NCBI GenBank assembly: GCA_022799355.1 | Contig: JAAWOG010000001.1 | Span: 51,639-115,638 of the forward strand | Reading direction: 5' to 3' | DNA: 64,000 nt | Source of the DNA: Lachnospiraceae bacterium | GTDB lineage: Bacteria; Bacillota; Clostridia; Lachnospirales; Lachnospiraceae | Shown: piece after piece, positions 25,821 through 34,820 of the stretch | Position numbering within the stretch: the stretch's first letter is position 1 | Layout: every line of letters begins with the position of its first letter | Notes under the pieces: generated by a model | Databases searched by the model: none | What the model saw: only the letters and a program-made list of their open reading frames with translations | What the model was told of the DNA's origin: nothing | Made by a program: the position numbers and the translations under genes

Positions 25821-26801
25821 TTATCTATCCTGTTTTCTCCTTGCCGATGCCTTCAATATCTCATACACTGCCGCAAACAATACACCTGCCACGGGAAACA
25901 GCAATCCGCCTCTGCTCCACTCCCCAGTATAAAAACCATATCCCAGAAATACCGCAGTGACAATCAGCCAGTAACTCCCCGGAAAATAGGAAAGTTTTTT
26001 CTCGACTTCCTTGTTTTCCACCGTGTACTCCTCACGCTGCAGCAGCTTGTTATAACTACTCTGCACGATGCCCGCCCTGACGATCAGATGTACCCCCACC
26101 GCCACAAACAGCAATACTATATTCAAACAACCTGCCATCACCATATCCCCGGCCGAAAACGCAGCAGCCAGCATCAGAGGAATAGCGCCCACAATACAGA
26201 GCACTATGCCGGATATTATCAAAATCCGAAACCTGCCGGCAAACTCATTTTTTCTTTTCTCCACAATCCCTTCTACTCCATACTGCAGAGAAAAAGATTC
26301 CTTTTCCAGATATTTATACCGATCCAGTTTCATTCCGTTATAAATGCAGATTGCGGTACCCGCCGATACAAACAAAAGCACAAACACGATCCCGATCCCT
26401 GCCGCCCGATCCTCCGATATCCTGCCCGCTTCCTCCAGCGCCGAAAGCTGCAAAAGGACGACCGGGCTCACAATAAAAAGAGAGATTGCCGCCGCGATCC
26501 TGCCGCAGACTTCCTTCGACAGATCCATAAATGCATTTGCCACCTCCGCCGAAACCGTCCGCCCTTCGGAAACGTCCCTCCCGCCGGCAAGCCCCGCATC
26601 TTCCAGCTCATCCTTTAAAAGATAATCCGTGCTGACTCCGAACACCTCGCTCATCTTCAATATTTTATCCAGATCGGGTATCGTCGCACCGACCTCCCAT
26701 TTTGAAACGGACTGTCTCGAGATATTCAGTTTCTCCGCCAGTTCCTCCTGTGACCAGCCCATTCTTTTCCGTAATGCAATAATCTTCTCCGCTAAAATCA
26801 T
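25821..26801 (-). CDS. XRE-family regulator with membrane domain
   Basis: 326 residues. Residues 1-65 form a Cro/C1-type HTH (MGWSQEELAEKLNISRQSVS, with KWEVG and IPDLDKILKMSEVF). After a linker come about four hydrophobic helices (near 95-115, 130-152, 190-235 and 275-310). XRE proteins with C-terminal membrane segments are common in Firmicutes and probably sense envelope signals. The target genes are unknown, and no divergent gene suggests a regulon. The start ATG at 26801 has AGGAGGATG-type sequence upstream. Confidence 0.88.
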   Translation of the reverse strand: MILAEKIIALRKRMGWSQEELAEKLNISRQSVSKWEVGATIPDLDKILKMSEVFGVSTDYLLKDELEDAGLAGGRDVSEGRTVSAEVANAFMDLSKEVCGRIAAAISLFIVSPVVLLQLSALEEAGRISEDRAAGIGIVFVLLFVSAGTAICIYNGMKLDRYKYLEKESFSLQYGVEGIVEKRKNEFAGRFRILIISGIVLCIVGAIPLMLAAAFSAGDMVMAGCLNIVLLFVAVGVHLIVRAGIVQSSYNKLLQREEYTVENKEVEKKLSYFPGSYWLIVTAVFLGYGFYTGEWSRGGLLFPVAGVLFAAVYEILKASARRKQDR

Positions 26802-26991
26802 TTCATCCTCCTCTCTGTCTCCTCCACGATGCCTGTGAAGTACCCATATCTTACCCCGGTCTGCGGTTGCAGGCTACCAAAAGAGGCTTGAACTTCCGCA
26901 CCCGGCGGTTGCATTTCCCCATATTTCAGGCATTTTACGAACTTTTTGTTCTCTCCGGCTGCAATTTGTCCCTCTTCTGAAAACAGAAAAA

Positions 26992-27012
26992 GCGGCTGCA
27001 CGATACAGCCGC
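26992..27012 (-). terminator. Intrinsic terminator of the clpX-like gene
   Basis: GCGGCTG and CAGCCGC form a 7-bp stem followed on the minus strand by TTTTTCTGTTTTC. It is 44 bp downstream of the ClpX stop. The remaining 26802-26980 gap shows no gene. Confidence 0.8.
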
Positions 27013-27055
27013 CTCATCCTGATCCAAATTCGTATTTTGTTTCACTCTGCTGCCA

Positions 27056-28639
27056 TTATTCCGCTTTCACTTCATTCAGCTCCTCAATCCGCTGCACCGA
27101 GTTGCTCCTGATATCAATAACCGGTCCGCCCGTTCCCTCAATATACTCCCTCGTGATTGTCACCCTGCCGATATTGTCATCTTTCGGAATCTCATACATG
27201 ATATCCAGCATAAACTCTTCGATCAGTGCCCGCAGTGCCCTCGCACCGGTCTCTTTTTTCAGCGCTTTCTCCGCAATGGCTTCCAGGGAACCCTCATCAA
27301 ATTCCAGCTTCACCTCATCCAGTTCAAGAAGCTTCTGGTACTGTTTTAAGATGGCGTTCTTCGGCTCTTTTAATATCTTTACCAGCGCCTCCCTGTTCAG
27401 CCCGTCTAACGTAAACAGAATCGGCAGGCGGCCGATAAATTCCGGAATCATGCCATACTTCCGCACATCCTCCACCGCCACCTTACTGTGGATATTTTTG
27501 TCTTTATCAAACCTGTCCTTCAGTTCCGCCTGATAACCGATGCCGGTCTGTTTGGTCAGACGCTGTTTGATAATCTCCTCCAGTCCCGGAAAAGCACCGC
27601 CGCAGATAAACAGGATATTCTTTGTATTGACCGTGGCAAGAGGCACCATGGCATTTTTACTGTTTGCTCCCACCGGCACTTCCACCTCGGAGCCCTCCAA
27701 AAGCTTTAACAGCCCCTGCTGCACCGATTCTCCGCTCACATCCCGTGAATTGGTATTTTTCTTTTTGGCTATCTTATCGATCTCATCGATAAACACAATG
27801 CCGGTTTCCGCCTTCTCCACATCGTTGTCCGCGGCCGCCAGCAGTTTTGTAATAACGCTCTCGATATCATCACCGATATACCCGGCCTCCGTCAGAGAAG
27901 TGGCGTCCGCGATTGCAAGCGGCACGTCCAAAAGCCTTGCCAGTGTTTTGACAAGGTACGTTTTACCGCAGCCTGTGGGACCGATCATCAGCATATTGGA
28001 TTTTTCAATTTCAATGTCATCCATCGTCCCCGTAGCCACCCGCTTATAATGATTGTAGACCGCAACGGAGATCACTTTTTTCGCATGTTCCTGTCCCACC
28101 ACATACTCATCAAGCTGCGCTTTTATTTTGTGGGGCGCCGGAATATCACTGATATTAATCATGGGCTTTGATTTTTCGCCCTCTTTTTTCTTTTTGATCT
28201 TCTGCCTGCTGGGCACACCGCTCAGGTTCTGGAGATCCGCAAGATTGATAAAGCTGATATTCGGAAAACCATGGGGCGGCATTCTCTGTGTCTTTCCCCC
28301 ATCCTTTTTCTCCGGCTCTTCCTCTTTTTCCTCTTTTTCCCCGTTCTCCACAATCTCCGTATTCTCCGGCTTCTTCTCCTCCTGCACCGGAGGCTTTGTA
28401 TTCGCCGTATTTCCCATCATACCGCTGAAATCATAAAAAGGCGGCATCATCCCCTGATAATTGAACTGACTCATGGAATCCATGGTTTTATGCATACAGT
28501 CATCACAGACACAGATATTGTTCGGCAGCTTGAACATCCTGCCAGCCTTACTCTCAGGCCTGTGGCAGATTAAACAAACATCTTCATAGCCGCCCTGCCC
28601 GTCATCATTTCCGTTTTTATTATTATCGTATTCCGCCAT
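27056..28639 (-). CDS. clpX: ClpX-type AAA+ unfoldase with long linker
   Basis: 527 residues, against about 420 for usual ClpX. The N-terminal zinc-binding domain has CLIC and CVCDDC (residues about 22-51). An acidic, proline-rich linker of about 120 residues (50-170) replaces the normal short one. The AAA+ core has Walker A MIGPTGCGKTYL, Walker B IVFIDEIDKIAKK, sensor EFIGRLP and the C-terminal GARALRALIEE helix. The usual IGF loop for ClpP docking is not obvious by eye, so a ClpP-independent role is possible. No clpP, tig or lon is adjacent. It may be a second, specialised copy. Confidence 0.88.
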   Translation of the reverse strand: MAEYDNNKNGNDDGQGGYEDVCLICHRPESKAGRMFKLPNNICVCDDCMHKTMDSMSQFNYQGMMPPFYDFSGMMGNTANTKPPVQEEKKPENTEIVENGEKEEKEEEPEKKDGGKTQRMPPHGFPNISFINLADLQNLSGVPSRQKIKKKKEGEKSKPMINISDIPAPHKIKAQLDEYVVGQEHAKKVISVAVYNHYKRVATGTMDDIEIEKSNMLMIGPTGCGKTYLVKTLARLLDVPLAIADATSLTEAGYIGDDIESVITKLLAAADNDVEKAETGIVFIDEIDKIAKKKNTNSRDVSGESVQQGLLKLLEGSEVEVPVGANSKNAMVPLATVNTKNILFICGGAFPGLEEIIKQRLTKQTGIGYQAELKDRFDKDKNIHSKVAVEDVRKYGMIPEFIGRLPILFTLDGLNREALVKILKEPKNAILKQYQKLLELDEVKLEFDEGSLEAIAEKALKKETGARALRALIEEFMLDIMYEIPKDDNIGRVTITREYIEGTGGPVIDIRSNSVQRIEELNEVKAE

Positions 28640-28648
28640 TTTTTCTCC

Positions 28649-28890
28649 TATTCCAGTTCCGCATAACCCTCCCCGTGCACCCTCCTGAGCTTACATTTAC
28701 GGCTGAAAGAGCGCATCCGTAAATGAAGCTGTGCACCGTTCGGGTATATGCTGTTTTTTTATTCCAGTTCCGCATATACCCTCTCTGTGCACCCTCCTGA
28801 GCTTACATTTACGGCTGAAAGAGCGCATCCGTAAATGAAGCTGTGCACCGTTCGGGTATATGCTGTTTTTTTATTCCGGTTCCGCATATA
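28649..28890. repeat. Tandem structured intergenic repeat, about 111 bp units
   Basis: Two full units start at TTCCAGTTCCGCATA (28651 and 28762), and the start of a third (TTCCGGTTCCGCATATA) is at 28874. In unit 2 GCATATACCC pairs with GGGTATATGC. In both units AGCTTACATTTACGG pairs with CCGTAAATGAAGCT, with a loop CTGAAAGAGCGCAT and a run of seven T afterwards. The same flanks and hairpin design recur at 57.7 and 63.9 kb with different stem sequence. Confidence 0.85.
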
Positions 28891-28900
28891 CGGATTATTT

Positions 28901-30547
28901 TTATTTTCTCCCCAGTTTCACGCTGATGATCTGTGATTGATATTCTCCCTCTTCGTAGCGCATGATCTCCACTTCCACGATCTCACCCACCGGATAATAA
29001 CGAAGCATCTCCGACAGTTCATTCATGGTACTCACCTTGACTTCATTGATCGACACGATGACATCGCCCTTGCGGATGCCCGCCTTGTCCGCAGGTCCGT
29101 CCTCATTTGCCTCCCGCACATACACGCCGTCCGGTATGCCGAACTCTTCCGCCTGTTTCCGCTCCACATTGGAACAGCTTATGCCGAGATAGCCGCTCTC
29201 ATCCTCCCGCAGCCTCTCCCGGATCTCTCTCTTTTTCAGGTTATCCAGCACCGGGATCGCATCAGAGATCGGGATGGCATAGCACATCCCCTCCACATCC
29301 ACGGAACTGATCGTCATCGTATTGATTCCCACAACCTCACCCGAGGCGTTGATCAGCACGCCGCCGGAACAGCCGGGATTCATAAACGCAGTCGTCTGAA
29401 TCATGACACGATCGTCAGAACCATACTGATTGCCCATCTCGTCATAACCGCCGCCCACCGGCATATTGGTAGCGCTGACAATGCCTGTGGTCACAGACTG
29501 CCCGAGAAGCAGGGCATTCCCGATGGATATCACCGCCTGTCCCGCTTTCAGCGATGTGGAATCCCCGAGCCTCGCCACAGCGATGGCCGCTTTGGTCTCA
29601 TCGGAAATATCCGCAAGAGGAACCGCAAGGACTGCCACATCGAGATCATTGTCATATCCTTTTACCATGGCATCCGCATCGGTCTTATCCACAAAGGAAA
29701 CGGTGAGATCCTCAGAATCCGCCACCACATGGGAATTTGTGGCAATCAAAAGTTCCGTCTCGTTTTCCCCGATGATAAAACCGGAACCGCCGCCGTCATA
29801 TTTCTCATCGTCCCAGTAGTAACTGTCGTAGGTATAAACCGCATTGACGCTGACCACGGTGGGCATAATCCGCTCCACCAGTTCCGACACATCCATCAGA
29901 TTTCCCTGCGCCGGCTTAGGGGTATCCTCCACCGTCCCTTCCGTATTTTCAGGCGCATCCAGATCCACCTGGCCGATCTGAGGATTCTGAGGCTCGGCCG
30001 CCGCCTGCTGTGCTTCCTGCTCATCGGTGTTAAACATGGTTGCCGTATAATAAATTCCGCTGATACAGAGTATCAAAAAAGCACTGATGCATACGCCCCA
30101 AAGCACCTTTTTCCCTGTACCCGTTTTCTTTTTCCCGCCGTTGTCACCGGCGCCCGCATTTCCTCCCTGAGGAGCATAATTCCCCTGCTGATAACCTCCC
30201 TGATAAGCATAGGGATTCCCCTGAGGCATATTCCCATAATTCTGGTTCGGATAATTATTGTAACCGTTTCCGCCCCTTCTGCCGAAATCATTCCCGTAAT
30301 ATCTCTGATTCTGCCAGTTATTCTGATAGGGATTCTGATAATTGTAATTTCCCGGTCCCGGCTGCTGCACCGGCATACGCCCCTGAGAATTCCGTACATC
30401 CGAATCTTTGCCGCCCGATTCATTCCGCGCAGCCTGATTTCCGTTTTCCGGCTGTCTTTGCATATTCGGATTTTTGTCGGAATCCCTTATCTCATCCGCC
30501 ATATTTTTTAGCTCTTTTTCCTTCTTTTTCTGTTCCTTCTCGCTCAT
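28901..30547 (-). CDS. HtrA/DegP-like membrane serine protease
   Basis: 548 residues. The cytoplasmic N-terminus is hydrophilic, rich in Asn, Gly, Tyr and Gln (about 25-145). One transmembrane helix lies near 148-168 (KVLWGVCISAFLILCISGIYY). A trypsin-like domain follows with His in ATNSHVVA, Asp in DLDVAVLAV and Ser in NPGCSGGVLIN, then one PDZ domain near 445-535 (GVYVREANEDGPADKAGIRKGD is split across its groove). The usual GNSGGP is GCSGGV here, but the Ser is kept. It degrades misfolded extracytoplasmic proteins. It lies 84 bp after glmS and may be cotranscribed. Confidence 0.9.
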   Translation of the reverse strand: MSEKEQKKKEKELKNMADEIRDSDKNPNMQRQPENGNQAARNESGGKDSDVRNSQGRMPVQQPGPGNYNYQNPYQNNWQNQRYYGNDFGRRGGNGYNNYPNQNYGNMPQGNPYAYQGGYQQGNYAPQGGNAGAGDNGGKKKTGTGKKVLWGVCISAFLILCISGIYYTATMFNTDEQEAQQAAAEPQNPQIGQVDLDAPENTEGTVEDTPKPAQGNLMDVSELVERIMPTVVSVNAVYTYDSYYWDDEKYDGGGSGFIIGENETELLIATNSHVVADSEDLTVSFVDKTDADAMVKGYDNDLDVAVLAVPLADISDETKAAIAVARLGDSTSLKAGQAVISIGNALLLGQSVTTGIVSATNMPVGGGYDEMGNQYGSDDRVMIQTTAFMNPGCSGGVLINASGEVVGINTMTISSVDVEGMCYAIPISDAIPVLDNLKKREIRERLREDESGYLGISCSNVERKQAEEFGIPDGVYVREANEDGPADKAGIRKGDVIVSINEVKVSTMNELSEMLRYYPVGEIVEVEIMRYEEGEYQSQIISVKLGRK

Positions 30548-30631
30548 CTTTTTCCCTCGGCCTGCATAATTGTCCCCGTTTTCAAGATACCCTTTTCATA
30601 CATCCCCACGATTGCCCTTATTTTTTCGCCC

Positions 30632-32458
30632 TCACTCCACCGTCACCGATTTCGCAAGGTTCCTCGGTTTATCCACATCGCATCCACGCCCCACTGCCAC
30701 ATAATAGCCGAACAACTGCAAAGGTATGATCGCCAGGGAATTGGCGAATACCGGTGCCGTCTCGGGGATATAAATCACATAATCCGCCGCCTTCCCAATC
30801 TCCCGGTTATCCTCCCCCGTGACTGCCATGACAAAAGCGCCCCTTGCCCTGACTTCCACGATATTGCTGATCATTTTCTGATAAAGTTCCGGCTGGGTGG
30901 ATACCGCCGTAACCAGCGTCCCCTCCTCGATCAGCGAGATCGTGCCATGTTTTAATTCCCCTGCCGCATACGCCTCCGAGTGAATATAGGAAATCTCCTT
31001 TAATTTCAGCGAACCTTCCAGAGAGATCGCGTAATCGATGCCTCTTCCGATAAAGAAAATATCCTTCGCCGCCAGATACCGGTTCGCAAACTTCTGGATC
31101 TGTTCCTTCGTGTTAAGCAGCCGCTCGATCTGATACGGCAGCCTCTCAAGACATCCCAGCAGATGCTCAAATTCCTCTTTTCCAAGCGTTCCCTTTACCT
31201 TTGCCAGCTTCATTGCCAGCAGATAGAGCGCCACAAGCTGTGCTGTGTAAGCTTTTGTCGTGGCCACCGCGATCTCCGGTCCCGCCCAGGTATACAGCAC
31301 ATTATCCGCCTCCCGTGCAATGGAACTGCCCACCACATTTACAATGCCCAGAATCCGGAAGCCCCGCTTCTTCGCCTCCCGCAGCGCCGCCAGCGTATCG
31401 GCGGTCTCCCCGGACTGGCTGATCACAATGACCATCGCGCCTTCCTCCAGGATCGGATCTCTGTATCTAAATTCCGATGCCAGGTCCACCTCCACCGGAA
31501 TCCTCGAAAGGCGCTCTATCACATACTTTCCGGTTACTCCTGCATGATAGGCGGAACCGCATGCCACGATATGAATCTTTTTCACCGCTGCCAGTTCCTC
31601 GTCGCTCATATCCAGTTCTTCTATCCTGATATCGCCCTTCTGAATCCTGGGACTGATCGTAGCCGTCACGGTTTTCGGCTGTTCATACATTTCTTTCAGC
31701 ATGAAATGTTCATAGCCCGCCTTTTCCGCCGCATTTTCATCCCAGTCAATCAGCACCGGCTCTTTCCGGATTTCCTCTTCGTCAATGTTATAAAAATGCA
31801 TATGGCTGGCATGCAGTTTTACGATCTCCTGATTGTCCACGTAAGTAACCCTGCGGGTATACTTCAGAATCGCCGGTACATCCGACGCGATAAAACATCC
31901 CTCTTCATTCTGGCCGACGATCAGCGGGGAATCCTTGCGCGCCGCAAACAGGGTATCAGGGTGCTCTGCAAACAGTATGCCCAAAGCGTAGGAACCTTCC
32001 ACACGCCTCAGCATACGAAAAATCGCTTCCATCGGATTTCCTTTATAATAATAGTCGAGCAGATGCGCCAGCACTTCCGTATCCGTCTCCGACACAAACA
32101 CATAACCCTTTTTTTCCAGAAACTTCTTAAGCTGCAGATAATTCTCGATGATCCCGTTATGCACAACGGAGATCGTCTCTTTCTGATTGAAATGCGGGTG
32201 GGCATTTTCGTTGCTGGGCACGCCGTGAGTCGCCCATCTCGTATGGCCGATACCGCAGCATCCCGGCATATCCGCGCCGCCTCTGGTCAGATTCTCCAGC
32301 ACTTTCAATCTGCCGGTAGATTTTTTATAGTTGATGCCCTCTCCGCCAAACACCGCGATTCCCGCCGAGTCGTATCCTCTGTATTCCAGCTTAGAGAGCC
32401 CATCCAAAATCACCGGCGCCGCCTGTTTTCCTCCTATATACCCAACAATCCCACACAT
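30632..32458 (-). CDS. glmS: Glucosamine-fructose-6-phosphate aminotransferase
   Basis: 608 residues, normal length. It begins MCGIVGYIGGK, with the catalytic Cys after Met removal, then glutaminase motifs GIGHTRWATHG and VVHNGIIENY. Two SIS domains follow (ACGSAYHAG, ISQSGETADTLAALREAK), and the tail is DVDKPRNLAKSVTVE. It makes glucosamine-6-phosphate for peptidoglycan and amino-sugar glycans, so it fits the polysaccharide genes next to it. GGAAGGAGT precedes the ATG. No glmS ribozyme-like sequence could be recognised in the 54-bp leader. Confidence 0.97.
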   Translation of the reverse strand: MCGIVGYIGGKQAAPVILDGLSKLEYRGYDSAGIAVFGGEGINYKKSTGRLKVLENLTRGGADMPGCCGIGHTRWATHGVPSNENAHPHFNQKETISVVHNGIIENYLQLKKFLEKKGYVFVSETDTEVLAHLLDYYYKGNPMEAIFRMLRRVEGSYALGILFAEHPDTLFAARKDSPLIVGQNEEGCFIASDVPAILKYTRRVTYVDNQEIVKLHASHMHFYNIDEEEIRKEPVLIDWDENAAEKAGYEHFMLKEMYEQPKTVTATISPRIQKGDIRIEELDMSDEELAAVKKIHIVACGSAYHAGVTGKYVIERLSRIPVEVDLASEFRYRDPILEEGAMVIVISQSGETADTLAALREAKKRGFRILGIVNVVGSSIAREADNVLYTWAGPEIAVATTKAYTAQLVALYLLAMKLAKVKGTLGKEEFEHLLGCLERLPYQIERLLNTKEQIQKFANRYLAAKDIFFIGRGIDYAISLEGSLKLKEISYIHSEAYAAGELKHGTISLIEEGTLVTAVSTQPELYQKMISNIVEVRARGAFVMAVTGEDNREIGKAADYVIYIPETAPVFANSLAIIPLQLFGYYVAVGRGCDVDKPRNLAKSVTVE

Positions 32459-32512
32459 AGCATACTCCTTCCGCGCATCGGAATCTTAGTCTTTCCGCTT
32501 TCCATCCCTCAG

Positions 32513-33445
32513 TCAGTGCCAATCCCAATACGCCCTGTTCATAGTATATTTCAAAATCCGCCTCTTTGACAGTCTTTTATAATTTTTTCCTAATTTATAC
32601 CCTAAAAATTTATAAATACTGGTCACATACATCGGCAGAATCAGTCTGCCCTGCCCTTCCTTTTTCAGATATTCCGCCGTCTGTTTCACCAACTTAAGTC
32701 CCTCCGATTCCGCCGGCACGCTCTCAAAAACCTCCGGATGCTCCGCCTGGGAAACACCCATGTCAAAATTCCTGCGGAACTGCTCCTTATTGGTATACTG
32801 ATGGGAATGGATTACCTCCGCCTCCGCCGTATAGGCAATCCGATAGCCCGCCCTGATACAGCCCGCCGCGTAAACCATATCCTCATTAAAAATCGCATGT
32901 TTTAAAAAACCGCCCTGCTTATCATAGATATCCCGTCTGTAAGCTGCGCAGACATCCGAACAAAAATAAGTTTTAATCCCCAGTTCCGGCAGATCTTCCT
33001 TCGATTTGACGCGGCTCACAGGCGGATAATTAAATTCTCTTGTAAAGCGCTCCACGGCTCCTGCCTCCTCGCGGGGAAGCTGCCTCGCATATGAGACCGC
33101 GACGGCACTGTCCGAAAGAGGCGCCACCAGACGTTCCAGCATAAACTCATCCGCCGGCATTGCATCATCCGTCATCATCACAAAAACGGGAGCCTTTGAC
33201 TTCTTTACCGCCTCCCGCCTTGTCCTGCCATGATCAAATTCCTTCCTGGATATATGCCACAATTTTACATTTTCATAGCGCTTCCGGCGCGGATGGTCAT
33301 ATTGAAACGCCTCCCAGTATTTTTGCTCCGTATTGAAAAGCAATATCTGATGCACCGGTATGCTCTGGTGTTCCAGTCTTTCTATCAGTTCCAAAAATTT
33401 CGATCCCGGTTTATATACCGGAATTATGATGTCAATCTCCTGCAT
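32513..33445 (-). CDS. GT2 glycosyltransferase, rhamnosyltransferase-like
   Basis: 310 residues, single GT-A domain. It begins IDIIIPVYKPGSKFLELIER, with MMTDDAMP as the metal-binding DxD-like motif near residue 95 and NEDMVYAAGCIRAGY as the acceptor-site acidic motif. It resembles RfbN/RhaT-type rhamnosyltransferases, fitting the rfb genes at the other end of the locus. No membrane segment. Exact linkage cannot be inferred. Confidence 0.85.
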   Translation of the reverse strand: MQEIDIIIPVYKPGSKFLELIERLEHQSIPVHQILLFNTEQKYWEAFQYDHPRRKRYENVKLWHISRKEFDHGRTRREAVKKSKAPVFVMMTDDAMPADEFMLERLVAPLSDSAVAVSYARQLPREEAGAVERFTREFNYPPVSRVKSKEDLPELGIKTYFCSDVCAAYRRDIYDKQGGFLKHAIFNEDMVYAAGCIRAGYRIAYTAEAEVIHSHQYTNKEQFRRNFDMGVSQAEHPEVFESVPAESEGLKLVKQTAEYLKKEGQGRLILPMYVTSIYKFLGYKLGKNYKRLSKRRILKYTMNRAYWDWH

Positions 33446-33550
33446 ATGTCTTTCCCTGTCTTCTCTTGCCTTCGGTCCCCGGCAGCAACCTGAAAATCTG
33501 CGGTTACCTTCGTGTACATTATATCATACTATTATCACTTTTGCACATAA

Positions 33551-33576
33551 AAAGTCAGGCTTTTACGCCTGACTTT
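33551..33576 (-). terminator. Intrinsic terminator after the LCP gene
   Basis: AAAGTCAGGC and GCCTGACTTT form a perfect 10-bp stem with a 6-base loop and T-run on the minus strand, 17 bp after the LCP stop. It resembles the hairpin at 4318-4351 in sequence (AAGTCAGG). Confidence 0.85.
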
Positions 33577-33592
33577 GACTTCATTGTCCGTT

Positions 33593-34783
33593 TTATACCC
33601 CTTTGGGCTTATATTTTTCCGTTGCGCCCATAATATAATCACTGTATTTCTGTACTTCACTGCTTGGTACATAGCCGCTCTCGTCAAACAAAAACTCATG
33701 CAGCCAGCTCACATTATCCGCCAGATTATTCGGCACGATACAGTCACCGGGAGAACCGATATTACCGGTCCATCTTCTGTCCGCCCTCGGAAATCCGTCG
33801 TCGGCAACAACTTTGTACTGGGACGCCTCACCCAAAAGTTCCGTGATCTCAGCAATACCAAAGGATGTATATACTTCATCAAAGACATCGTTCGCGATAT
33901 CCACGAGCTGTCCCACGGAAGCCTCCTTTGACTTATCCATAATCGCTTTCAGCACATTTCTCTGACGTTCCGCACGCTTAAAGTCATCGCCCTTAGTGTA
34001 ACGGATACGACAGTAACCGGTCGCCTGCATACCATCCACAACCTGCATTCCCGCATTGCTCACAGGCGTATACTGCCTCTTTAAATCCTCCGCGATACAA
34101 TACTGATAGTCGTTCAGATAATGAATCTCCTCGTTTGTGATATCAAGCGGAATTCCGCCAAGGGCATCAATCGTATCGATCAGCCCTGCAAAACCTATCG
34201 TCACAAAATCCTTGATATTCATATCCAGATTGGCATTCAACATGCTCATCGCCTGCTTCGGACCGCCCGCCGCATAGGCGCCGTTGCACTTATTGTATTT
34301 GTCATTGCCCAGATTCATAAAGGTATCACGGTATATCGAGAGCAGCCTGATCTCCTTCGTATCCTGGTTGATTGACGCGATAATAATCGAGTCGCTTCGG
34401 GTATTCTTGGTCAGCGCACCCGTCGTGGAGTCCACACCAAAAAGCGCCACATTCCGATAGCCCTTCATCACTTCGAGCTGTTCCTCGCTGACACTTTCAT
34501 TGACTTTGATCTCCTCGTCCTTGATTTCCAGATGCCCTACTTTCTCCGTTCTGGTCACGCCCCACAGCACAAGCAGCATCACAGCAAGCACAACAATCTC
34601 GCCCATGAAAAGTAAAATTCTCTTTCTCTTTTTCCTGGCCTTTGCCTTCGCGGAAACCTTTTTACCGGAACCGCCCTTCCCGGATGATTTTTTACCTGAG
34701 GATTTCTTTTTCCCGCCGGAAGAAGATTTCCTTCTCGGTGCTTCGTATTCCCAGTCGTCCTCGTCCTGATATCTTGGTGCCAT
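33593..34783 (-). CDS. LytR-CpsA-Psr family wall-polymer ligase
   Basis: 396 residues from ATG at 34783. A Lys/Ser-rich cytoplasmic N-terminus (KKKSSGKKSSGKGG) precedes one transmembrane helix (about 57-77), then the LCP domain: VALFGVDSTTG, RSDSIIIASINQDTKEIRLLS near 135-155, IDALGGIPLDI, and GYCRIRYTKGDDFKRAERQRN with conserved arginines. LCP enzymes move undecaprenyl-linked glycans or teichoic acids onto peptidoglycan outside the cell. Next to the initiating sugar transferase, it is the probable attachment enzyme for this locus's polymer. Confidence 0.93.
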   Translation of the reverse strand: MAPRYQDEDDWEYEAPRRKSSSGGKKKSSGKKSSGKGGSGKKVSAKAKARKKRKRILLFMGEIVVLAVMLLVLWGVTRTEKVGHLEIKDEEIKVNESVSEEQLEVMKGYRNVALFGVDSTTGALTKNTRSDSIIIASINQDTKEIRLLSIYRDTFMNLGNDKYNKCNGAYAAGGPKQAMSMLNANLDMNIKDFVTIGFAGLIDTIDALGGIPLDITNEEIHYLNDYQYCIAEDLKRQYTPVSNAGMQVVDGMQATGYCRIRYTKGDDFKRAERQRNVLKAIMDKSKEASVGQLVDIANDVFDEVYTSFGIAEITELLGEASQYKVVADDGFPRADRRWTGNIGSPGDCIVPNNLADNVSWLHEFLFDESGYVPSSEVQKYSDYIMGATEKYKPKGV

Positions 34784-34820
34784 CTTTCCCTTATCCTTTC
34801 GCAAACTGATTCTACCTGTT

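Noticed and set aside
28937..30511. 524-codon open frame on the plus strand opposite the HtrA gene
   Set aside because: It is exactly antisense to a well-supported protease gene, has no ribosome site and its His/Arg/Ile-rich product resembles no family. It is a shadow of codon bias.
32459..32512. glmS ribozyme upstream of glmS
   Set aside because: The leader within the window is too short and no matching core was recognised between glmS and the preceding gene.
31163..32569. 468-codon plus-strand open frame opposite glmS
   Set aside because: Antisense to glmS; composition is typical of mirror-frame translation and no start signal is present.
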